Below, piece after piece: positions 1 through 10,087 of a stretch of 64,000 nucleotides of DNA. Within the stretch, counting starts at the first letter, position 1. Every line of letters begins with the position of its first letter. A model generated the notes under the pieces. The model saw nothing but the letters and a program-made list of their open reading frames with translations. It had not been told where the DNA came from and did no database searches. The stretch comes from Allacma fusca. Taxonomy: Eukaryota; Arthropoda; Collembola; Symphypleona; Sminthuridae. Where the stretch lies: NCBI GenBank assembly GCA_947179485.1, contig OX359250.1:26980654-27044653 (forward strand). Reading direction: 5' to 3'. The position numbers and the translations under genes were made by a program.

Positions 1-167
1 TAACAGTTGCTTAAACATTTTGTTCGGAATTTGCATCATCTGTTGTACTTAACATACTAATTTGTTTCGGTTTTGAGTTGGGCTTGTTATTGTGTAATAT
101 GATGTTGGGAGAATAACTCGGAGGGAATGCATTATTGATATTGTAAAAATTATTTTTATTTTTTTAG

Positions 168-1602
168 GAAAGGGACTTTGAGTGAGTCGAATAGGAACTC
201 TGTGAAGGATTCGCCGAAGCCTAACTCCCCGCTTGACAGTAAATCCGTCGGTAAAAGGAAAAGGTAGAAGAATACATGGTACATGTATTTGCTGATTGAT
301 AAATAGGTTTGCTAATTGTTACGTTTGATGTGTGGGGACCGTCTAGTTGGCGAGCGTATTTTTAGGGATAATTTTTATAAAATAGGTGTGAATGTTGTCA
401 TTCTGATTTTGTTGGGATGGCATTATGTGTTATGATTAGTAGTTTACGGATGATGGGATGAAACTTAATGGGCTGGTTATATTGAATTTTTAGGTCTGGC
501 TCCAAATCTCCGCCGAGAAACAAGTCTCCAGTTGTTAAAAGGGAACTGCATAAAGTTGGAGGGTCGAAGATGACCAATGAAAACGTAAACAACTCTTTTG
601 ATGATGCTGCAAGGGATGCGATAATTGGGAAACTGGAGGCACGGCAGAAGGTTGTCATTGATAAGTTGCTGCATTTGAGAGACATACTAAATAACCTTGG
701 AGCTACTGCTGTCACTGCGTCCTCTGGAGGAAGCTCGGCGAAGAGTGAGGTTACTAGTTCTGTGGTAAGAGCTCAGATAGATGTTAGACTCCGTTTTGAG
801 TGTAGTTGGAGGTTGTTATTTTAGATAATTAATTTTTATGGGATTTAATTTCTATTTCCTTTTTTGTATTCTAAGGAGGTTGTTGTCAACGCTGATCCTG
901 CAAATCCTCCTTTGTCGGTGGTATTCTTGACGAAATTATTGAGGGATACGTATGGCTCGGCTGCAGTGTCTCTTCAGTCATATCGACACTCTTCGTGTCA
1001 GAATAGTTTAACTGTGAACTCAAATTTATTTAATAAGCCGCTCGATGCTGATTCTAAAGCTAGCAAGACCATAAAAGTTTCTGTTATTTGGAAACGAGGT
1101 ACTACTGGTATTCTTTGTTAACCTTTTGTTGTAATTTAAATATTAGGAACCATAAATATTCACAAATAACAGTGTTTGATATTTAATATTCATTTTATTG
1201 TGGATTTTATTGAAATATTTAGTGGAAGATGGAGAACCTGAACTAATAGTTCAGCCAAGCGTCCAGGCTCCTGTTACTGGCGAAGCAAATATAGCTCGTT
1301 ATTTGTCACGTCTCTTACCATCAGTTTATCCCATTCATTACGACACTCTCAGTTGGGATGATATTATTCGAGTGGACGGTGCTCTAGAAAAAGCTGCTAG
1401 TGGAGTCAAAAATTTAAATGACTTGGAGCAACAGCTACAGAACAATCAACCTTTCTTGTGTGGAGAAGCCACTATTGCGGATTTTGTCACTTTTTCAGCA
1501 GTTGCAGCGTACTTGCAAAAGAATCGAAAAGGTACGGAGAAACATCCTCGTGTGGCTCAGTGGTTGGGCAGTTGTCAAAATTTAGGCGGTTTTCGATTGT
1601 AA
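168..1602 (+). CDS. AIMP2: AIMP2, multisynthetase complex scaffold subunit (5' end outside window)
   Basis: Scaffold subunit (p38) of the cytosolic multi-aminoacyl-tRNA-synthetase complex. Exons read from splice sites: 168-263, 494-764, 876-1098 (or to 1107) and 1223-1602 with the stop; phases join without a break. Seen in order: a basic Ser/Pro-rich segment; a coiled-coil/leucine segment (LEARQKVVIDKLLHLRDIL) matching the AIMP2 'LESRQDDILKRLYELK' helix; the N-terminal thioredoxin-like part (NADPANPPLSVVFL); and a GST-C-like domain (GEANIARYLSRLLP ... PFLCGEATIADFV ... VAQWLGSCQNL). The initiator lies upstream; the first visible exon starts inside a codon. The donor of the third exon is ambiguous by 9 nt, both choices in phase. 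Family assignment is confident; the N-terminal basic part is less conserved in the AIMP2 proteins I know. Confidence 0.9.
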
Positions 1603-1770
1603 TTTGCTGACCCAATTTCAGACTCCTTATTTATGAAATTTTATGAAACTACCTCCACTACTTTATGATTTTATCTTACTTGAATTATCTTCGACCTTGA
1701 AAATGTAGGTGGTTTTATTATTATTCAATTGGCTGTCCAACCTTGACTTTGACTGTGTGTATTGAGAGTC

Positions 1771-1776
1771 AATAAA
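1771..1776 (+). terminator. AIMP2 poly(A) signal AATAAA
   Basis: A canonical AATAAA lies about 170 nt after the AIMP2 stop codon, a usual 3' UTR length for this window. Confidence 0.7.
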
Positions 1777-2600
1777 ATATATGCTGTTTCTTTCCATGAA
1801 TCATGATCTACGTGTTTTGTCGTTTTAAAAAATTATATACTTACGTTGCTTGCGATTGTTAGCACCTACAGATATTAGCGCTGCAAGAGGTGGAATGTAT
1901 AATTTTATATACAGCCAGTACTTCAGTTCAATTTCCTCCTCGAATTTTTATTTGGGCTAACTTAAAGTTAAGCACTTTTAAAGATACATCTATCCAGTGT
2001 GTGTGTATACATAATTTTTTTTATTGTTTCCTCAGCTCTATTTACTGTATATCTATATTATCTATGTATAGTAGTCATATTAAATTTCGGAGATTCTGTT
2101 TACACATTTTGAAGTATTCATATCGTCCTTTTTAACGTTCCAATGTTAAATATATACTATAGATTATCTCATGATAGGAATGGAAGAACTGTAAACCAAG
2201 ACGCAAAACAAAACCTTCTGTAACGTAATTTTTCAGCGAGTAGATAGTATCTGTTTTACTAACTCGAAATTTCTATAACGAATGTGAGAGCATGCGACAA
2301 CAGAAGAATAGGAAGATATGCTATCATCCATGCTGACTTGCACTGCATTTGCTCTAAAAACATGGCATTGTGCTAGGTGCGCGATGTTCCCCGGGACAGG
2401 CAGTCAATGCACAAACAACATCTTTCGGTTCATAAATTGTAACTAACTCGCGATTCCCACGGCGGTACAGAAATTCTCAGCATAAATTTCAGTGTCAACT
2501 GGAACATCTCCAATTTTCACTGAATTTTTCGAAATTGTCACTGGTATGTTGCAACTATTTTAATACGTTGTCAACTTTGTGTGTCTTGAATTAAATAATA

Positions 2601-2757
2601 CAGTGACTCGCTATAAGGGATGGATTTATAAGGGATTGGAATTTCCAGTCCCGATTCACGTTTACCCAATGTAAAAGACTATGCTACTTACAACGGATAT
2701 GTTTATAAGGGACTGTTTGCTGGTTCCTTGAGCATCCCTTAAAGCGAGGGTTGACTG
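2601..2757. mobile_element. MITE with pogo/Tigger-like TIRs, TA-flanked (copy 1)
   Basis: About 157 bp flanked by TA on both sides (2599-2600 and 2758-2759). The left end reads CAGTGACTCGCTATAAGGGA; the reverse complement of the right end reads CAGTCAACCCTCGCTTTAAG followed by GGATG. These are imperfect terminal inverted repeats of the CAGT..CTCGCTATAAGGGA kind known from Tc1/mariner pogo/Tigger elements, which duplicate TA. There is no coding capacity, so it is a non-autonomous miniature element. Internal TATAAGGGA repeats are present near both ends. Confidence 0.7.
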
Positions 2758-2783
2758 TAATAATTCGACTTATTATTTTATTA

Positions 2784-2872
2784 CAGCAAAATCTCGTTAA
2801 AGAGTATTCTTAAGGAGTCGAGGAGTTCACGACCCATATGAAAAGGGCCCCTTTTAAGTATTTTAGTAACTG
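2784..2872. mobile_element. Possible second short pogo-like MITE relic
   Basis: Begins TA-CAGCAAAATCTCGTTAAAGA and ends in a segment whose reverse complement starts CAGTTACTAAAATACTTAAA. The ends are related to the neighbouring copy at 2.6 kb but degenerate, and the right-hand TA is lost. It lies only 26 bp from that copy, so it may be a nested or truncated insertion. Confidence 0.35.
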
Positions 2873-4278
2873 TGTACAGAATGTGTCATACCATTTGCCT
2901 CCTCTAAAGCCCACATAAGGGAGTGAGAATCGTTCAATTTTTGATTCCTCAAGTTTGTACAAATGTTTTTCCCAGATTTACTACAATTTTGTTCATTGAT
3001 CTATGTCAAGTTTACGGTTTAACAACGTGAAACCGTCAGATTATTTTAAGGATTTAAAAGGTACAATTTTTTCGTTTCGTTTCAGAGAAAATAGTTTCAC
3101 TCTTCGTTTCAGAAAATCATTAGGGTTTTCCAGTGGGGCTATGTGATATGACCATGCGAATAAAATTGTGGTCGTGAAGGCTACAAATCAAACTACAGGA
3201 CTTAATTTTGCTCCTCAAAATTATTTCATGTGTTATTAATTTAAGGAAGGTTTAAGAAATGCTTTTCAGAAAGGGCATACATAAATATGCGGTGTGGCAC
3301 ATGCCCGACAATTTTAACTGACTAATATAAACAAATTATATCAAGGATAAGTGTCATATTACTGAAATGTGAAAATGAAATATTAAGGTGGGAGAAAGAG
3401 AGCGAAAAATAGATATGTAAATTATAGATACCAATAAGTATCCTAAAATATTACCTAAACGTATGGTTATATGAGAAAACTTATAAATTCAATAAACATA
3501 TGTACGCTCTGAATCCTTCGTTACACTTAAGTTAATAGCAGAAAAAAGCATTATCTGCAGAATTGGTAGGTATCTTAAAGCTTACACTATGGCGACAGCG
3601 TTCTCATCACAACTGCTTCAATTTAAATTTCTTGAAATTCAATATTCATATTCAACCCGTGTAGTTATTCTTGTATTTTGAATCAAATAGGAAGTAAAAC
3701 TCTGACACTATCGATTATTTCTGTCAACCCTAGGCAGTGCACAATAGACCAGGAGAGTAGCCTATGTGTAAGTGAGTACACAATAGACATGCCATATGTG
3801 TATTCATTTTCTCAATTTTGTATAAGCTGAGCAAACGAGCTTAAAAGATTACAAAAGTCAAAGTGTTCGCATTAATGTCGAGAGATAGTATTGAGTCTAT
3901 TAACAACAGGAAAACATTTAGTCTAATACAATCAATTTACTTTAATGTCCGGATTTACAAAACAGTCATTGAAATTTCTTCGTTACATCATTATTATTAC
4001 TGACTTTGAATCTTTCATCCAGATACTTAAGTTCCAGAAAGAAATACCAATATATTTACTGAAAGCTCAGTTGTTGTTTTGGTAGCATTTGTTAAGAATG
4101 GAAACAAAATAAATTATTTTTTTAAAGTATCGAAAATAAATTGGGGTGCATAACGATAGGGTAACATATGGTATGTTTATATCCCCACCGTATACGGCGT
4201 ATACTGCATGAACAGTATAGAATATGCAATTATTAAGTTTTGATAAAACCAAAAAGTATAATAATGAAGACGCGCTAC

Positions 4279-7200
4279 TTATGGATGTAACAAATCACCA
4301 GAAATTATTTCATAAATCATTCTTTCGCGGTAATAATTCATATGCTCTTGCTTGAAATTCAGTTCCGCGTCTCGAGACAGGTACTCGGCGAATTTACAGG
4401 TAAACATTCCACAATCACTCCCATTTTGTTGCTGCGGAATTCCCTGCATTAAAAATAATTTAATTAATTATTATGTATAGCCTCCTCAACTGACCGCTTT
4501 CATTTAACAATCTGCCCTGTTTACCTGCACAATTTCTGCCTTCCAGTTATCCCCTATACTTGACTTTTTCCTCTCTTGATGTTCTTTACCCAAATACTGT
4601 AAAAGAGCCTGAAAAATTCCCCACAAAATACATCACAGAATTTATGAAAAGAAATCCAATCAGCAGAGCACGATCGTTCACAAATTATAAAAAATACCTT
4701 CGGACACTGGTAATTTTTGCCTCCCAAAGAGTCGTAATATTTTACAATTTTCCGCCTGACATCCGCCGCGGCAAGGCACCAATGAATACCCAAATGGATG
4801 GGAAATATCAACAAATCAAAGGAGAAAATATCCACCTAAAAGGATTCAAACAATTACAATAAATTACAATTTGGATTAATCTTCACATGATTGTAAAGTT
4901 AAACAATCTTCACACAGCGACAACGACAAAGCCTCGAAAAAAACAAAAACAAATCTTTCAGAGTAGCCAAATTAAAAATTCTCTTACTTTACGAGTCCAG
5001 CGTTTAAGAATATTGGAATATCCTTCCTTCAGATATTTAGGGTAGAAAAAGGTTGTGAATACATAAACGGAGGGCCACTCGTTATGATAATTACTACGAA
5101 GAGCCACCAAATCTAGGTACGAGTTAATTACCTAAACCAAACAATATTACAACTTGATTTCCGCCCATACAAAACAACCTGGGGTATAAATCAATAGCAA
5201 AGGAAAGGATAGTCACTCACATTATCATTGAGCCACTGCGTTGGTTCTAAAGACCTTATGTCAGATTTGGTGATTTCAATATTATTAGTAGTTGTTGTGA
5301 TAATCTCAGTAAAATCTCGTCCGTAGCGCTGTTAAGAAATTAAAAAGTAAAATGCATCAAGTTATGCAAAAAAATAAATAAAGCGTAAACAAATGGATAC
5401 TAGCAATTAGATTTAGTTAAACGAAAAATTCCAGTTACCGCACGAGTTATCACATCCTTCATGTATTCCGTTATCTCGGGAAGTTTAAGTTTTTCGGGCT
5501 CTTCTAGAACTAGGACATCTCTTAAAGACAAGTTACGCTGGACTATTTGCGCTAAGTCCCTATCTAACGCAGATTCGTTCTTAAGATTTTGTAGTTTCTT
5601 CTCTTCCCGTTTAACCCTTTCAGCCCGATCGCGCTGCGATTCAGCGAAAGAAGATTTTCTATATTTATATATATTTTGTTTATTACAATTACGTCTTCTC
5701 ATTTTTTCGCATGAAAATGATTGTTTAATACTTTCTCGACGGTAAGCAACTTACTACCGAGAAACTTATTTTCATACTTACGAATCCTTTAGCCAGTTTT
5801 CATTTGCAAAAAGATTGCTTTGCAAATCTAAAGCTAACGCATTGATTGGCTGACGTTTTAATGAGGGAGGAGACAAAACTTCCACTTCATCGTCGTTTTC
5901 TTTTTCACTAGAATTCACTGTTGACTCGGTCTCACTATCATCGCCGAGATCAACGACTACGACGGGTTTCTTTCGGGTTTCTAAGCTAGTGTCTAATACA
6001 AGCTGAATACGTTCCTCCAAAGATTCTAATTTCTTCGCCGACACAGACTTCTTCATCAGGGTTCTAGGAACAAACTCTGGTTTTGGTATCGAGACTGTTG
6101 TATCACAAATTACACTATCGTCTGAATCGGACTCTCGACTTAAATCAATTGTTTCGATGACTTTACTCGATGAACAATCACCGACTACAGAAGAGGAAAT
6201 GCTATCCTTTATACAGTCTTTGCTACTTCCAGCCATTGTAGGTGATATATTCAAGGATCCCTTATAAGCTGCATTGGAGGTATTATACCAATTTAACATC
6301 ATATGTACCAAGTCCGGTTGAGACAACTTGGATCTCGTCAGTGGTACTGAATTTATCCGATGATGCTGCCAAAGTTGATCAGAGTCAGAAGTTGAACGAT
6401 TACTGAAAGAAAGGGTATTACACCGTAAGTAATCTGAAGCTGCAATACGATTTTAATTAATAGCTGAATATGATGACCGAGATAGTGTCCACACTTCTGG
6501 TAAACACTTTTTGGTACAAGCAACTTGTTGATTTTAGGTTCCAAATATCTAACAACCGTCCAATTCGCATTAAATTATACCTCGTCTAAACCAAGCGCAT
6601 ATGTAACATCCGTCCCCGTATTGAAAGCTCAAAGTACGATATATGTTACCGACAGTAAAATACACCAGTAATTTTTTTGGTTTTCACCAACCTAACCCGC
6701 CGAACGTCGTTTCGAACGTTCACGTTAGGTTAATTAGGACTGAAAAGGACCTTTCAAAATGACCACCACAAAAACATTCTCTGTAATCTGGATCTGTAAA
6801 AACGAAAATGGGAGAGTTTTAGAAATGCGAAAGATTGTGGAACAAATACACAGCGGGAGAAAGACAAGACGTAGAAGACACAGAAAGAATGTTAGCAATG
6901 CTAGAAAGATAAGACAAGAAAATCACTGTTCAGAAAGAATTCATAAATGAATTAACTCGAAATGTGGGTAAAAGAGAAAAGGAATTTGACGACTTTAGCA
7001 GTATCATTATAAACGTGGACACAGTTATCTTGTAATTTTAAACCTGCACAGAAAGCTTTCACTGTGGAAGGCGGATATCACTATTTGAGCTTTTAATTTG
7101 GGTACGGATATCGTCTTTCAACCCCGAACCTTTTCAAATAAATTGATCGCAGTTATTTACGAAGTTACTTTTACCAACAGTGGCAACAAGTCCCCACACA

Positions 7201-8450
7201 TCTACTATTGCACATCACTCATTTTTACGCTAATAACAAATACAAAAAACCAATGTACTCTACATATCACTATTATTGTCCAACGCCAGAAGCTGAAAAC
7301 AAATTCTTTCTTTAAAACAATCATACCTTGATTTCCGTAAATCATTGGAGGCCATCATTGTATCAACAAGTTTCACGTAGCTGTTCTTTTCATCTAATCT
7401 TACGACCTAAAATTGTTAAAAATCAGCAAGCATTAATGTCTAAAGTAATTTAAGAATAATTTATTATTGTTTTCCGTATTGTTACTAAACAATAACTAAC
7501 ATTTTGCTTGAAGGTTTCATAGACAGGCAGTGAATTTTTCCGGAATCTGTCAGTGAGAAAATTAGATCCTTTGGTTTTCCTCATCACTTCCTTTTTAGGC
7601 AGCCAATAATTATGACTTCTATGAAAAGGAGAAACGGACGAAAATAGTGAACGAGGGCGTGAGTTTGAAACGGCACTACCAGCAGTGACGGAAACAACAT
7701 CATCAACTTTGGACCTCACATTTCGAACCTATAATGTAAACGATTATTACGAATCCATACACACAAAGTCAAGAGAACTGAATAAGATTTGATTTCCAGC
7801 AAGGGTCTAAGCATTCCACCCATGCCTTGAGACAACTCTCCAGTGCAAGAATAAGAATGTAAAAACAATAACTCCTCATTACAAAGCCCCCAAGCTCGAA
7901 AACACACTCACATTTTCAGATGTCAGTTCAATCGGTATAGTTCTTCCTCTACTTAAATCGTCCGCAAATGATTTATCAAACATCGCCATCGAAGTTGCAC
8001 TTGAACTCTGACCATGGTCTAAACTAGACCTCATTCTTTTACTAAAACTAAAAAACGAATTGGGCACTTCTTCGTCATCAGTAATTTCCGATCTGAAATA
8101 ATAGAAAGTTTACTCCAATAATTTAATTGCACACCCCACACCCTCAATGCAAACATTACTAACCAAATAATTCCATAACTAAAATAAGAAATCACGACTG
8201 TCCCCGATCCCAAACGCTTGTCGCTCTAAAACAACTATCATTCACTATCTCATAAAAAATTTTCAACGAACCAACAGACCCACCATACACAAAACTTATC
8301 AATCAACCTAATACAAATCTATTAAATCAACGAAATTTATATTTACTCAAAACTGTCCACAGTTCGCTTCCTCACAATGATGGGCTCCTTGAATCTATCC
8401 GGCACAATAGTATTCACAACGTTGGAGAATACCCGTCGGAGGAGGTCCAT
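4279..8450 (-). CDS. SENP1: SUMO-specific cysteine protease, SENP1/Ulp1 family (C48)
   Basis: Processes SUMO precursors and deconjugates SUMO, normally nuclear. Coding exons (minus strand, 5' to 3'): 8450-8347, 8092-7912, 7728-7501, 7406-7327, 6627-6581 (tentative), 6439-5782, 5658-5439, 5328-5221, 5131-4988, 4835-4698, 4596-4525, 4443-4279. Together they give 2,145 nt, about 714 residues, in phase throughout. The C48 domain is the last ~230 residues: LEPTQWLNDN, FTTFFYPKY and RWTRKVDIFSFDLL, then catalytic His608 (LGIHWC), Asp625 (YYDSLGG), the oxyanion Gln near 665 and Cys671 (NGSDCGMF). Upstream, VVVVDLGDDSE and IETIDLSRESDSDD look like SUMO-interacting motifs. The start ATG directly follows an acceptor-like TTTTCTAG, implying a 5' UTR intron. 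The 47-nt exon has a weak acceptor but is the segment I found that restores phase. The protease domain is certain; N-terminal linkage is less so. Confidence 0.87.
6759..7035 (+). pseudogene. Small reading frame inside a SENP intron, antisense, interrupted by one stop
   Basis: On the plus strand, within the proposed SENP intron 7326-6628. An ATG at 6759 opens a short frame. A different frame from 6823 reads as a charged helical peptide (GERQDVEDTERMLAMLER), meets TAA at 6910, and continues in the same frame (DKKITVQKEFINELTRNVG) to TAA at 7033-7035. A 44-nt intron (after ACATTCTCT to the AG at 6822) could join the ATG to it in phase. The coiled-coil-like composition on both sides of the stop suggests a decayed small gene. 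No family was recognised; it could also be chance. Confidence 0.25.
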
Positions 8451-9659
8451 CTAGAAAATAGGCTCGGAGGATGAAAGGATGATTGCGGATAATTGGGAAT
8501 CAATTAATATCCCTCAAATTTAACACTTCCATGGGTGCAGTCTCTTCTCAAAAGACCTACAAAAACATTACCCAACGACACTATAGTTAGTAATTCGGCC
8601 CAACCATATAAAGCAATAACTTCTTGCATAACAACATGACACATGACCATAAAAATTACACTACCTAAAATTACCTTTCTTTGAAACTCAAGTATCCTGA
8701 CTTGTACAAATGTAAATTGTCCCCTTCGCCAATTTTTGTTGATTTAATGACCCAATCGAAAATTAATGACTAATGGTCCCAGAATAGACCCAGGTGTCTT
8801 CACGTCTCCTTTCCTTCACTGCTGTAAGTGGACAAAAGACGTATACCGAAGATGAGATTAGAATTAAATCCCCATCACTTGGCCTTCAAAGAGACGCCAA
8901 ACAGAGTAAAGTGTTAAGAGAGTCCATTACAAAAATGTAAAGTTAAAACTTACAATAATTTAAAATGACTTTCGAAAAATTCCCAGTCAACTCGTACTCA
9001 ATGTTCGTCCCATGACACTATTTCCGGTCACATTCCATTGTTTACTTGATCTGCAGATGTGAACAAAATTTTATGACAACCCATTTCATACCAAGTTTGC
9101 CCCCAATTTATGCACATAAATTTTTAAACTCAAAACTTCAAAGGAGCAGCAATACAGAAGAAGAAACTACGAGGACAAAACACTATTAACACTCAACACT
9201 CACACAACCGTCCAACACATGTTAATTTCCCATAAGAACAGAATCCCTGTCAGACACAGTTGGGAGTTCACGCATATACAAACTCAAGCTCACGAGGAGA
9301 CCTTCAGAGCTGCTTCATTTGGTGAAGCCTCAAAAACCCCTCTGAGGCTCACGTATTTCAAAAGCGCCTCTTTCCATACAAGCCCTGTATTTGCTTCCAC
9401 ATTATATTTCTGAAGCTTGAACAAACCCTTTTTCCTACGTAGTCTTCATACACACAATGAATTAGCCTTTAATACATATATTTGAATGGAAATACACTAC
9501 GTTTTTGTCCTCTTCCAAATCCATGTGTTCAAAAGAAATTGAGGGCGGCCCAAGGCTTACGCCTTTCCCTTTAACGTTATTGGCCCTATTGGAAATACAG
9601 GCGGAAGAATGAACCAATTGTTTAATATTTTCCGTTTTTAAAATACAAAAGTCTCACAG
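8451..9659. other. SENP 5' region, G-poor on the plus strand; probable bidirectional promoter at its far end
   Basis: No coding exon seen. The strand is strikingly poor in G, like the neighbouring SENP introns on this strand, so it probably is the 5' UTR intron of the minus-strand SENP transcript. A good minus-strand donor (GGC|GTAAGC) at 9560 could end a 5' UTR exon spliced to the acceptor just before the start codon. The G-poor character ends around 9.5-9.6 kb, where plus-strand transcription of the next gene appears to begin. Confidence 0.4.
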
Positions 9660-9782
9660 ATGCACATGTTTTTGCTTTTTTTTAAGGCTGCAAAAAATTA
9701 CGATGGGACAGAAGCAACTGCGAAGGAAGTTCGGGATTCCGCATTGGTTTTGGATTTGAGACGCAAATTCCTGGATGACTGA
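9660..9782 (+). CDS. Terminal exon of an unrecognised small gene
   Basis: Coding-looking sequence with acceptor TTTTTTTTAAG at 9686 followed by 31 codons (AAKNYDGTEATAKEVRDSAL, then LDLRRKFLDD) and TGA at 9780-9782. The same frame extends back through the pyrimidine tract to ATG at 9660, so a 40-residue intronless ORF is the alternative. The local plus strand is G-rich, as are the sense strands of other genes here, and an AATAAA follows at 9975. Upstream exons could not be placed: ATG at 9609 (MNQLFNIFR) is a candidate but lacks a clear donor. The charged helical C-terminus matches no family I recognise. Confidence 0.45.
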   Translation: MHMFLLFFKAAKNYDGTEATAKEVRDSALVLDLRRKFLDD

Positions 9783-9974
9783 ATGAGCATGCTTATTTTT
9801 AGTGATGATTGAAATTATAATGACTGAAGGATTTATGTGGAGAATTGGAGTTGTGAAATGTAATGAGTAATTTGTGGATGGGATGATTTACTTTCAGGAT
9901 TTCTAAGGGATTTTTGGCCCATGCATGGTACGATTGTTTTAATTGTTTGCAAGAGGGTAATGATACGCTGATAC

Positions 9975-9980
9975 AATAAA
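9975..9980 (+). terminator. Poly(A) signal of the small plus-strand gene
   Basis: AATAAA about 195 nt after the TGA at 9782, just before the converging AFMID 3' end. It supports real plus-strand transcription ending here. Confidence 0.5.
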
Positions 9981-10053
9981 GAGGTCAGGGAGATGTTTTA
10001 GATCTTTGCTGGGAGTATGCCTTCAATGAGGATTCGAGCAATTTTAAAAAAAG

Positions 10054-10065
10054 TTTATTTTTATT
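10054..10065 (-). terminator. AFMID poly(A) signals
   Basis: Two adjacent minus-strand AATAAA hexamers (TTTATT on the plus strand) lie within 35 nt after the AFMID stop codon. The AFMID 3' UTR is therefore short and almost abuts the convergent neighbour. Confidence 0.55.
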
Positions 10066-10087
10066 TTGTGGATTTTAGCATTTTTGC

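Larger units (their letters stand above)
1800..4278. other. Intergenic, AIMP2 3' end to SENP 3' end
   Basis: AT-rich spacer between the AIMP2 3' end and the minus-strand SUMO protease 3' end. No exon chain could be supported on either strand. It holds two short inverted-repeat elements near 2.6-2.9 kb (listed separately). Short frames such as 1890-2135 and 4067-4252 have no family likeness. Confidence 0.6.
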
